37,575 nt of DNA, taken from NCBI GenBank assembly GCA_903874275.1, contig CAIQRS010000118.1, positions 1 to 37,575 on the forward strand. Direction: 5' to 3'. Below the pieces are notes generated by a model. The model did no database searches and was not told where the DNA came from. It saw nothing but the letters and a program-made list of their open reading frames with translations. This DNA is from an uncultured Anaeromyxobacter sp. (GTDB taxonomy: Bacteria > Myxococcota > Myxococcia > Myxococcales > Anaeromyxobacteraceae). The position numbers and the translations under genes were made by a program. Below are positions 14,680-22,166 of the stretch, piece by piece; the stretch's first letter is position 1; each line of letters starts with the position of its first letter.

Positions 14680-15242
14680 AGGGCGTGCGGCTGGCGGCGG
14701 TCGCACCCGCCCTGCTCGCGCTGGCCTGCGCCTCGGCACCCCCTCCCCTGCCCCCGCCGCGGTGGGTCCCTCCGCCCCAGTCGGCTGCCTGCGGCGACGC
14801 CACGCCCTGCGAGAACGTGAAGCGCTGGTTCGCCATCGAGAAGGAGGCGGCCGAGGCCTGGTCCGCCTGCCACCCGGTCCCGCTGCGGGGAAGCGAGCAG
14901 GCCTGCGCACGGGCCGACGCATCCTACGCGGCGGTCCACAAGGAGCAGCTCGACTACGTGGGCGGGCTCTGCACCGGCTCGGTGGGCTCGGACGCCTGGA
15001 GCGTGCTCCCGTACCTGGGCACGCCGGAGAGCGACCGCATCGCCAGCTGCGGGGGCAGGGGCGGCAGCGGACCGTTCACCTGCCGTGTGCTGGAGTGGAC
15101 CTGGGCCACCTCGACCCGGGGAGCGGCCTTCGTGCTGTTCCTGGTCCAGCCCCGGGACGCGCCACCGGGCCTGTGGGCCGTGAACAGCTGCTCCTACTGC
15201 GAGACCGGCGGAGCCTGCCGGGAGTTCCCGCGCGGGCGCTGA
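14676..15242 (+). CDS. Cys-rich lipoprotein, 188 aa
   Basis: Lipobox LLALAC (Cys18) followed by a Pro-rich linker (PPPLPPPRWVPPP). The mature domain has at least nine cysteines, including SACGDATPC and CSYCETGGAC, suggesting several disulphides. No known family. ATG 14676 overlaps the stop of the HD hydrolase gene, so it is translationally coupled to a cytosolic enzyme although itself exported. Confidence 0.78.
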   Translation: MKGVRLAAVAPALLALACASAPPPLPPPRWVPPPQSAACGDATPCENVKRWFAIEKEAAEAWSACHPVPLRGSEQACARADASYAAVHKEQLDYVGGLCTGSVGSDAWSVLPYLGTPESDRIASCGGRGGSGPFTCRVLEWTWATSTRGAAFVLFLVQPRDAPPGLWAVNSCSYCETGGACREFPRGR

Positions 15243-15272
15243 CGGTACCGCGCGGTGCGCCGCCCCCTCGCG

Positions 15273-15301
15273 TTGACACCCGGGGCGGGCCTGCCTATCG
15301 T
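15273..15301 (+). promoter_or_regulatory. sigma-70-type promoter
   Basis: Perfect -35 TTGACA (15273-15278), 17-bp spacer and -10 TATCGT (15296-15301), 54 bases before the ATG of the lipoprotein gene at 15355. This is the clearest housekeeping-type promoter in the window. Confidence 0.7.
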
Positions 15302-15354
15302 CGCTTCGCTCGCCCCCCATCGGCGGCGACGACATCGAAACTGGGAGAGTTGCC

Positions 15355-16479
15355 ATGCGCAACCTCATCGCCTCGGCCGCGCTGCTGATGCTCGCCTCCG
15401 GATGCCGCGGCGGGGGTGGTTCGGAGGCACCGGCAGGTGTCCCGCCAGCCGCCACCACGATGGATTCCCGTCTGAAGGCGGGCATGGTCCGGGTTCTTCC
15501 GATGGTCGCCGGCATCGAGAGCAGCCTGGTCTTCCTGCTGAGCCCCGGAACGCCGGTGGCGCCTCACGTGACGGCCCTGCCCGACACGACCCCCGGTGCG
15601 CTTCCCCACTCGGTGACGTTCAGCGGCTCGTACGACGGCAACGGGGATGGGTTCGAGGAGTCCACGCTGTCGGGACGGGCCACCTTCGACGACGATCCGG
15701 ACCTGTCCTGGTCCGGGCTCCGCGGTCAGGCCACCGTCGACGTCGGCATCCCGATCGTGGGTCACCTCTACCACGCCGACGTGGTGTTTACCGTGGCCAC
15801 GACGGAGCGCCGGTTATCGGGATCGGGGACGTTCACCGATCCCTTGAGCGGCACGCGGACTACGATGACGGTGGACGCGGCGACGCCCCTGGCGGTGAAG
15901 CCGGCGACCGGAGCAGCCGGCGCCGTCGCCAACGCCTGCGGCCACAGCCTGGACGGCCAGGTGCGCCTGGGTGTCGAGGGGTCCACCGGCGCGCTGAGAT
16001 CCACCTGGAACTTCTCCTCGAGCAGCCCGGTCGCCTCGATCAGCGGCGCGTCCTTCACCGACCCTTCGGGCCAGACCACGTCGCTTCCGGACTCGAGCGT
16101 GGAACTGCGTTGCGGCGGCAGCGGCAGCGTCAACGACTGGGTGGCGACCTTCGACCAGGACTACGCGTGCCTGCCGCGCGAGTCCGGGCGGTCGACGATC
16201 ACGATCACGGCCGCCGGGTCGACCTCGATCACGGTGGGCGACGAGGACCCCCCGGGATCGGGCGACGTCAAGACCTATCCGGCGACGATGGTCTCCTCCA
16301 GCCCGCACGCCATGCGCGGATTCTTCGAGGGCGGGCCGGTCGGCTACCGGTACCGCGAGGACTTCACCTGGACGCTCGGCAAGGGCGGCGGCTTCACGCA
16401 GGTGTCGACCTACACCTACTTCGAGGGTCCGAACACCGGCAGGAGCGGTATCTGCGTGGCCTCCGCCCGGCGGCGGTAG
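15355..16479 (+). CDS. lipoprotein of unknown function, 374 aa
   Basis: Signal peptide with lipobox LASGC (Cys17) and a Gly-rich start of the mature chain (RGGGGSEAPAG). The rest is beta-rich, with many Thr, Ser and Gly and alternating hydrophobic strands. A segment near residues 95-125 (FSGSYDGNGDGFEESTLSG) has a possible calcium-binding-like Asp/Asn cluster. No known domain. GGGAGAG upstream of the ATG and a good promoter at 15273 support the start. Confidence 0.75.
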   Translation: MRNLIASAALLMLASGCRGGGGSEAPAGVPPAATTMDSRLKAGMVRVLPMVAGIESSLVFLLSPGTPVAPHVTALPDTTPGALPHSVTFSGSYDGNGDGFEESTLSGRATFDDDPDLSWSGLRGQATVDVGIPIVGHLYHADVVFTVATTERRLSGSGTFTDPLSGTRTTMTVDAATPLAVKPATGAAGAVANACGHSLDGQVRLGVEGSTGALRSTWNFSSSSPVASISGASFTDPSGQTTSLPDSSVELRCGGSGSVNDWVATFDQDYACLPRESGRSTITITAAGSTSITVGDEDPPGSGDVKTYPATMVSSSPHAMRGFFEGGPVGYRYREDFTWTLGKGGGFTQVSTYTYFEGPNTGRSGICVASARRR

Positions 16480-16525
16480 CGGCTGCGCGAGCGCCTGCCC
16501 GGCATCACTTCACCTGGAGGCTCCC

Positions 16526-17416
16526 GTGCTCACGTTCCTCGCCGCCGCGACGGCATGGATGCTCGCCACCGGCGCACCGACGGATCCGAAGCTGGTCGGC
16601 ACCTGGGCCTCGGGCGACGCGACCTTCCTCGTGCTCGACGCCGACGGCACGGGCCGGATGCAGGAGGGCCCGGTTCGCTGGACGGCGTCGGGAGGCGTCC
16701 TGTCGGTGACGGCGCCGGATGGGAGCGCGGACCACGTGCCCTACCAGGTGGCCGGCGACCGGCTGACGCTGGCATTGCCCACCGGGAACGCCCAGCTCAC
16801 CAGGGCCGGCGGGCCGCCCGCCAGGCCCGGGAAGGCCGCCGCGAGCGGGGCGAAGGGCGCCGCGCCGGCCACGGCGTCGGCCCGCACCATCCGGTTCAAC
16901 GGCCGCCGCCTCGGAACGGTCGAACTCGGGACCCTGGAGAAGATCGAGCGCTTCGTCGGCCGGGTTCCCGACGGTGACTACTGGTACGACCCGAGAACGG
17001 GCGCGTCGGGCCGGTGGGGAGGCCCGGCCCTGGCCTTCCTGCCTTCGGGCCTCGAGCTCGGAGGAGCCATGCCGGCCGATGCGTCGGGCGGCGGCCAGGG
17101 GAACCTCACGGGCGTCTTCATGAACGGCCGGGAGGTCCATCCCCAGGACGTCGCCGCGTTCCAGGGGCTGGTCGGGGCGGTGATGCCGGGGCGATGGTGG
17201 GTGGACGCCTCGGGCAACTACGGCATCGAGGGCGGGCCACCGGTGGGAAACCTGGTCACGATGGCGCAGGCCCGCAGGCGCGGCGGGCAGGGAGGCGGAA
17301 CCGCCTGGAGCAAGCGCTACGAGGGCATCACGCCGGGCCAGAACATGAACCTGGCGAGCGATGGCAGCACCACCTGCGTGAGCGTGAGCGGCTACTCCCG
17401 CTGCACCGGGGAGTAG
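16526..17416 (+). CDS. exported protein with repeated WYD/WVD motif, 296 aa
   Basis: Starts at GTG 16526 with GGAGG 7 bases upstream; the N-terminus is a signal peptide (MLTFLAAATAWMLATGA). Residues about 22-95 look like a small lipocalin-like beta-domain (LVGTWASGDATFLVLDADG). After a Pro/Ala/Gly linker the second half holds two related units: GDYWYDPRTGASGRWGGP and, about 90 residues on, GRWWVDASGNYGIEGGP. They are linked by LTGVFMNGREVHPQD, a combination I have seen in bacterial proteins of unknown function. It follows the lipoprotein gene by 46 bp on the same strand. Confidence 0.75.
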   Translation: MLTFLAAATAWMLATGAPTDPKLVGTWASGDATFLVLDADGTGRMQEGPVRWTASGGVLSVTAPDGSADHVPYQVAGDRLTLALPTGNAQLTRAGGPPARPGKAAASGAKGAAPATASARTIRFNGRRLGTVELGTLEKIERFVGRVPDGDYWYDPRTGASGRWGGPALAFLPSGLELGGAMPADASGGGQGNLTGVFMNGREVHPQDVAAFQGLVGAVMPGRWWVDASGNYGIEGGPPVGNLVTMAQARRRGGQGGGTAWSKRYEGITPGQNMNLASDGSTTCVSVSGYSRCTGE

Positions 17417-17444
17417 CGGGCGGACCAGCCCGGGGGCCTCCCGG

Positions 17445-17969
17445 TCAAGGGGCGGGCTTCGCCCCCAACACCGACCGCTTGTCGCCGAAGGCGCTGCGGA
17501 TCCGCACGTAGTCCTGGTCGTCGAGCAAGAGCCCGCGCGAGATGGTGCGGATCTCCTCCTCCTCTGGGCCTGTGACCACGCCGTCGGCGGCGGCCACGGC
17601 GAAGAGGCACTGGAGGAGCCCGAGCTTCTGCTCGGACGTGGCCTCCTCCCGGAACTCGCGGATGGCCACGAAGTTGTGGGTGGGGCCGAGCATCTTCTGG
17701 GTGGCCCGGGCGATCTCCATCACCATGGCGGCCTGCGACGCCGTCAGCCCTCCGTGGGTGGCGGTGAGCCGCTCCATCTCCACCACCTCGGCCGGGTGCA
17801 CCACCAGGTCGGCGTGGGCGACGCGGGCGAGCAGGAAGGCGAAGAGCGAGAGGTGGCGCGCCTCGGCGGGGTCCATCGAGTCGAGCTGCTGCGAGATCCG
17901 GTGCACGACCTCGGCCTCGGGGTCACGGGCGCGCGCCGGGGAGATCCCCAGCCAATCCAGCAAGGACAT
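17445..17969 (-). CDS. TerB-family protein, 174 aa
   Basis: All-helical protein of the tellurite-resistance TerB/DjlA-like fold. Two TerB-type acidic turns are visible: VAHADLVVHPAEVVEMERL and AAADGVVTGPEEEEI, each followed by a helix. The family is usually linked to metal sensing or membrane stress, but function here is unknown. The N-terminus (MSLLDWLGI) has no signal, so it is probably cytosolic. It is convergent with the exported protein and divergent from msrB. The next minus-strand gene, at 18448, also carries a TerB-like domain. Confidence 0.75.
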   Translation of the reverse strand: MSLLDWLGISPARARDPEAEVVHRISQQLDSMDPAEARHLSLFAFLLARVAHADLVVHPAEVVEMERLTATHGGLTASQAAMVMEIARATQKMLGPTHNFVAIREFREEATSEQKLGLLQCLFAVAAADGVVTGPEEEEIRTISRGLLLDDQDYVRIRSAFGDKRSVLGAKPAP

Positions 17970-18018
17970 GGTCGAAGCCTAACGGGCGCGCCGGCCACCC
18001 GCAGGATAGAAGGGCGCC

Positions 18019-18423
18019 ATGGCCGACAAGCTCACCCTCACCGACGCGGAGTGGCGCGCCCGCCTCTCCCCCGAGGCCTACGACGTGCTGCGCCGCCACG
18101 CCACCGAGCGCCCCTTCACCGGCTGCTTCGTGGGCGCGCACGAGCCCGGGACCTACGTCTGCGCCGGCTGCGGGAACCCGCTCTTCCGGTCGGGGACCAA
18201 GTTCGAGTCGGGGACCGGCTGGCCGTCCTTCACCCAGCCGGTGGGGCCCGACGCGGTGGTGGACGTGGTGGACCGCTCCCACGGGATGGCCCGCACCGAG
18301 GTGCGCTGCGCCCGCTGCGACGGCCACCTGGGGCACGTCTTCCCGGACGGCCCCCCGCCCACCGGGATGAGGTTCTGCATGAACTCGATGTCCCTGCGAC
18401 ACGTCCCCGAGGACGGGAAGTAG
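18019..18423 (+). CDS. msrB: peptide-methionine (R)-S-oxide reductase MsrB
   Basis: Reduces methionine-R-sulfoxide in proteins. Zn-binding cysteine pairs Cys48/Cys51 (CAGC) and Cys97/Cys100 (CARC), the conserved [11 protein letters not shown] at 61-71, GHLGHVF at 102-108 and the catalytic Cys120 in RFCMNSMSL are all present. 134 aa is the usual length. No signal peptide, so cytosolic. Single-gene unit between two divergent or convergent TerB-related genes. Confidence 0.95.
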   Translation: MADKLTLTDAEWRARLSPEAYDVLRRHATERPFTGCFVGAHEPGTYVCAGCGNPLFRSGTKFESGTGWPSFTQPVGPDAVVDVVDRSHGMARTEVRCARCDGHLGHVFPDGPPPTGMRFCMNSMSLRHVPEDGK

Positions 18424-18447
18424 CCCGACGCGCGAGCCCGCGGTCCG

Positions 18448-19962
18448 TCAGACTCCCGCGGCCGCGCCGCAGAACTCCCGCTCCATCCGCTTCTGGATCG
18501 AGGCCGCCAGCCGCAGCGTCTCGCGGAAGAACTTCTGCTCGAGCGGGTTGAGCGCGTATGGGTCGATGCGGTTGTGCGGCGCCTCTCCGCCCCGCCCCTG
18601 CTCGAGCTGGTGCTGGAGACGAAGGACCTGCACGAAGTGGAAGGCCTCGACCCATCCCTCCACCTCGCGCCGGTCCACCCCCGCGGCCGCCGCCGCGCAC
18701 CGCATGCGATCCTCCGTCCCCGGAGCCCCCTCGCCCGCCGCCAGCGCGTAGATCCGCGCCGCGTCCACGAAGAGGGCCGCCGCGCCGCACTTGAGGTCCA
18801 CCGTGCCGGCGTGCTCCCCCCCGGCCGCGACGGCGAAGTTGTGGAAGAAGCCCAGCGGCGGCCGCCGGGCCAGCGCGTTCTGCACCATCTGCGAGAGGAA
18901 GCGCCGGTTCCCGGGCGCCGAGAGGGCCAGCTGCGCGCGCATCGGCGCGGCCAGCGCCTCGTTGCCGAAGATCGGGCGGAAGTCGAAGAAGATGGAGGCG
19001 TTGAGCAGCGCCTCGGGCGTGGGGGTCTCGATCCATCCCCGGAAGCGCTCCCGCCACTCGTCGACGGTCAGGCACCAGGAGGGGTTGCCGGCCATGACGC
19101 CCCCCTTGCAGTGCGGGAAGCCGCAGGCGGCCAGCGCGTCATTCACTTTCCGTGCAATTTCGACGAGATGCGCGCGCATGGCCTCGACGTCCGAGGCCTC
19201 CCCGGGATCGAACACCAGGCCGTTGTCCTGGTCGGTGCAGAGGGTCTGCTCGCGGCGCCCCTCGCTCCCGAAGGCCAGCCAGCAGAAGTCGAGGCCGGCC
19301 AGGTCCTCGCCCTCGAGCACGAGCCGGATGGCCCGCTCCGAGACCGCGTCGGCCAGCGCGGAGACGGTCCGCGTCACCTGCGACGCCGAGATCCCGGCGT
19401 CCACCAGGTCGCGGCCGAGCGCGCCGATGTCGCGGGCCCGGGCGGCCAGCGCCGGGACGTCGGCGGCGGCGGCGATCTCCCCGGCGAACTCCGACGAGTC
19501 GAGCCGGGAGTGGCCGTCGTCGTCGTGGCGGAGGAAGGCGTGCGGGACGTGGGCGTTCGCCGCCGGAACGGGCAGCTCCCCGACCGGGTGGACCCCCAGG
19601 ATCGCGGCGATGCGCCCCAGCTCCTCGAGCTCGGCCCGGCTCACGTGACCGTCGGCCGCGGCGACCCGGTAGGCGTCGAAGAGGAGGCCGACCCGGAGGT
19701 CCTCGTCCCGCACGCCGCCCACCAGCACGGCGGTGTCCACGGCGCGATCGCGGGACCGGCGGCGCGCCGAGCTCGCGGTGACCGGTCCCAGCCCCAGGCC
19801 GATCGCCACCTCCGAGATGACCCGCTCCTCGGAGTCGACGAGCCCGTCCACCGCGGCGAGCCGCATCACCGCAGCCAGGTACATCTCCCGATCGAGGGTC
19901 CCCGCGCCCCGCGCCTCGGTGAAGCCGCCCGCGTCGCCCACGTTCTCGAGAGCCTTGGTCAC
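18448..19962 (-). CDS. TerB-like domain fused to a GlnD/DUF294-type nucleotidyltransferase, 504 aa
   Basis: An N-terminal helical TerB-like region (about 26-140, with RLAAVDGLVDSEERVI and RVAAADGHVSRAELEEL) is joined to a DUF294-type nucleotidyltransferase, the fold used by GlnD-like enzymes. The motif GSEGRREQTLCTDQDN near 230-245 supplies the Gly-Ser and paired Asp of the active site. The last 150 residues are the all-helical DUF294 C-terminal domain. Usually this pair is fused to CBS or cyclic-nucleotide-binding domains, so TerB here is unusual. GTG 19962 is the best start in frame; it has no strong ribosome site, and an ATG at about residue 27 is possible. Substrate unknown. Confidence 0.82.
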   Translation of the reverse strand: MTKALENVGDAGGFTEARGAGTLDREMYLAAVMRLAAVDGLVDSEERVISEVAIGLGLGPVTASSARRRSRDRAVDTAVLVGGVRDEDLRVGLLFDAYRVAAADGHVSRAELEELGRIAAILGVHPVGELPVPAANAHVPHAFLRHDDDGHSRLDSSEFAGEIAAAADVPALAARARDIGALGRDLVDAGISASQVTRTVSALADAVSERAIRLVLEGEDLAGLDFCWLAFGSEGRREQTLCTDQDNGLVFDPGEASDVEAMRAHLVEIARKVNDALAACGFPHCKGGVMAGNPSWCLTVDEWRERFRGWIETPTPEALLNASIFFDFRPIFGNEALAAPMRAQLALSAPGNRRFLSQMVQNALARRPPLGFFHNFAVAAGGEHAGTVDLKCGAAALFVDAARIYALAAGEGAPGTEDRMRCAAAAAGVDRREVEGWVEAFHFVQVLRLQHQLEQGRGGEAPHNRIDPYALNPLEQKFFRETLRLAASIQKRMEREFCGAAAGV

Positions 19963-20021
19963 GGTACAGAGGACAGCGCCGGAGGGCGGATCGGACGGGC
20001 GCGTCCGGCGAGGATGGACCT

Positions 20022-21728
20022 TTGGGGTGTCCCCCGATAGAGTCAGCGCGAATTGGCGCCGATCCCCCCTGGAATTCAATAGGCTTCGGCCCCGGAGCGC
20101 GAACCCTGGCCAGACGCATCGGCACTTCCTGGAAGCAGAGCCCGGTCGACGGCCCCTTCGACGCGGTGGTGATCGGCTCGGGCATCGGGGGGCTCGGCGC
20201 CGCAGCCATGATGGCGCGCCGGCGCGGGATGCGGATCCTCGTCCTCGAGCGCCACTACACGGCCGGCGGCTTCACCCACACCTTCGAGCGGGACGGCTTC
20301 GAGTGGGACGTGGGGGTCCACTACGTCGGCAAGATGGCCGGCCGGCGGGGCGCGCTGCGCCGCCTGTTCGACTACGTCACGGATGGTGAACTGGACTGGG
20401 CGGCCATGCCCGAGGTCTACGACCGGATCGTGGTGGGCGACCGGGAGTTCGACCTGGCGGCGGGCCAGGATCGGTTCGTGGACGGGCTCTCCTCGTCCTT
20501 CCCCGCCGAGAGGAAGGGCATCGAGGGGTACCTGGCGCAGGTGAAGGCCTGCGTGCGCGCCGCCGGCCCCTACTTCGGGACCAGCGCTCTTCCCCCCCGG
20601 GTGGCGGGGCTCTTGGGCGGCCTGATGCGCCGCGGCTTCCTCCGGCACGCCCGGAGGACCACCGGCGAGGTCATCGCCTCCCACGTGAAGGACCCGGTGC
20701 TGCGGGCAGTGCTGGCCGGGCAGTACGGCGATTACGGGCTCCCGCCGGCGCTCTCGAGCTTCGGCAGCCACGCGCTCGTCGCCGAGCACTACCTCCACGG
20801 CGCCGCCTACCCGGTGGGCGGGTCGAGCCGGATCGCCGCCACCATCCTGCCGGTCATCGAGGCGGCGGGCGGGCACGTGGCGGTGGCCGCCGACGTCGAG
20901 CAGGTGGTGGTCGAGGACGGGCGCGCCGCCGGGGTGCGCCTGGCCGGCGGGCGCATCGTCCGCGCCCCGGTGGTGGTGAGCGACGCCGGGTGGGCGGCCA
21001 CGGTGGGCCGGCTCGTGCCCGAGGAATGGAGGTCCCGATTCCCCGCGCTCACCGGCATCGGCCCCTCCTGCGCCCACCTGTCGCTCTACGTGGGGCTGCG
21101 GGGCACGGCCGCCGAGCTCGGGTTCACCGGGACGAACCAGTGGCTCTACCCGGACGCCGACCTCGACGGGAGCTTCCAGCGCTTCGGGCGGGACCCGGGT
21201 GCGCCCTTCCCGATCGTCTACCTCTCCTTCGCCTCGGCCAAGGACCCCACCTTCCTCGACCGCTACCCGGGAAAGGCCACGCTGGAGGCGGTCACCATGG
21301 GGCCCTTCGCGCCCTTCGCCCGCTGGGCGGACACGCGCCCGGGCCACCGCGGCCAGGAGTACGAGGAGCTGAAGGAAGGGCTGCGCGAGCGGCTCCTCGC
21401 GGTGGTGGAGGCGCGCCTCCCCTCGATCCGCGGGCGCGTCGAGGTCGCCGAGCTCTCCACGCCGCTCTCCACCCGCCACTTCGCCGGCCACCCCGGCGGC
21501 GAGGTCTACGGGCTCGAGGCCACGCCCCGCCGCTTCGAGGCCCGCATCCCGGTCCGCGCCCCCCTGCCCGGCCTCTTCCTCACCGGCGCCGACGTGGCCA
21601 CGAGCGGCCTGACCGGCGCGCTCATGGGCGCCGCCCTCTGCGCCTCGGCCGTCCTGAAGGAGAACACCATCGCCGCGATCCTGAAGGAGCCGGATCGGCG
21701 GCGCACCGCTGCAGGAGCGACCCCATGA
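20022..21728 (+). CDS. RetSat/CrtI-family FAD oxidoreductase, about 540-568 aa (start uncertain)
   Basis: FAD-dependent desaturase/saturase-type enzyme. The Rossmann fingerprint is VVIGSGIGGLGAA, followed by LVLERHYTAGGFTHTFERDG and FEWDVGVHYVG, which match bacterial homologues of retinol saturase and carotenoid isomerase/desaturases. The FAD-closing motif LFLTGADVATSGLTGALMG is near the C-terminus. There is no in-frame ATG before the FAD motif: a TTG at 20022 or a CTG near 20106 are the candidates, so the N-terminal boundary is uncertain. Its stop overlaps the ATG of the hemerythrin gene (ATGA). Substrate unknown, perhaps a polyene or lipid. Confidence 0.87.
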   Translation: MGCPPIESARIGADPPWNSIGFGPGARTLARRIGTSWKQSPVDGPFDAVVIGSGIGGLGAAAMMARRRGMRILVLERHYTAGGFTHTFERDGFEWDVGVHYVGKMAGRRGALRRLFDYVTDGELDWAAMPEVYDRIVVGDREFDLAAGQDRFVDGLSSSFPAERKGIEGYLAQVKACVRAAGPYFGTSALPPRVAGLLGGLMRRGFLRHARRTTGEVIASHVKDPVLRAVLAGQYGDYGLPPALSSFGSHALVAEHYLHGAAYPVGGSSRIAATILPVIEAAGGHVAVAADVEQVVVEDGRAAGVRLAGGRIVRAPVVVSDAGWAATVGRLVPEEWRSRFPALTGIGPSCAHLSLYVGLRGTAAELGFTGTNQWLYPDADLDGSFQRFGRDPGAPFPIVYLSFASAKDPTFLDRYPGKATLEAVTMGPFAPFARWADTRPGHRGQEYEELKEGLRERLLAVVEARLPSIRGRVEVAELSTPLSTRHFAGHPGGEVYGLEATPRRFEARIPVRAPLPGLFLTGADVATSGLTGALMGAALCASAVLKENTIAAILKEPDRRRTAAGATP

Positions 21729-22156
21729 CCCATGTCCACGGCCCGGTGCTGGGAATGCCCGAGCTCGACGCCCCCCACGCCGACATGCTGAGCCGCGCCG
21801 ACGACCTCGCCGCCGCGATGCGGTCGCGCCAGGCCCGCAAGGCCATCCTCATCCTCGATGGGCTCGTCGAGGCCACCGCGCTCCACTTCGCCTACGAGGA
21901 GGAGTGGATGGACAAGACGGCCTACCCGGACCGGGTCGTCCACCGGACGGCGCACGACCTCTTCCTCCAGGACCTGCACACCTCGGGCCTGGAGCTCCGG
22001 GCCTCGGGCGTCACCCCGCGGGTCCTCGACTGGGCCTGCGGGAGGCTCCAGACCTGGCTCCGCTTCCACATGGAGAAGAACGACCGGCCGCTGGCCCGCC
22101 ACCTCGAACGGACGGAGCAGAAGCGGCGCGGGGCGCCCACCCTTCACCGGAGCTGA
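21725..22156 (+). CDS. bacteriohemerythrin-like protein, 143 aa
   Basis: Four-helix-bundle di-iron O2-binding protein. Ligand pattern: His18 (APHADM), HFAYEEEWMD with His and Glu, HRTAHDLF with two His, and the C-terminal HMEKND. ATG 21725 overlaps the stop of the RetSat-like gene, so translation is coupled. An O2 or redox link between the two is an attractive inference. A second hemerythrin is at 27273. Confidence 0.9.
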   Translation: MTHVHGPVLGMPELDAPHADMLSRADDLAAAMRSRQARKAILILDGLVEATALHFAYEEEWMDKTAYPDRVVHRTAHDLFLQDLHTSGLELRASGVTPRVLDWACGRLQTWLRFHMEKNDRPLARHLERTEQKRRGAPTLHRS

Positions 22157-22166
22157 CGGGGAACCC

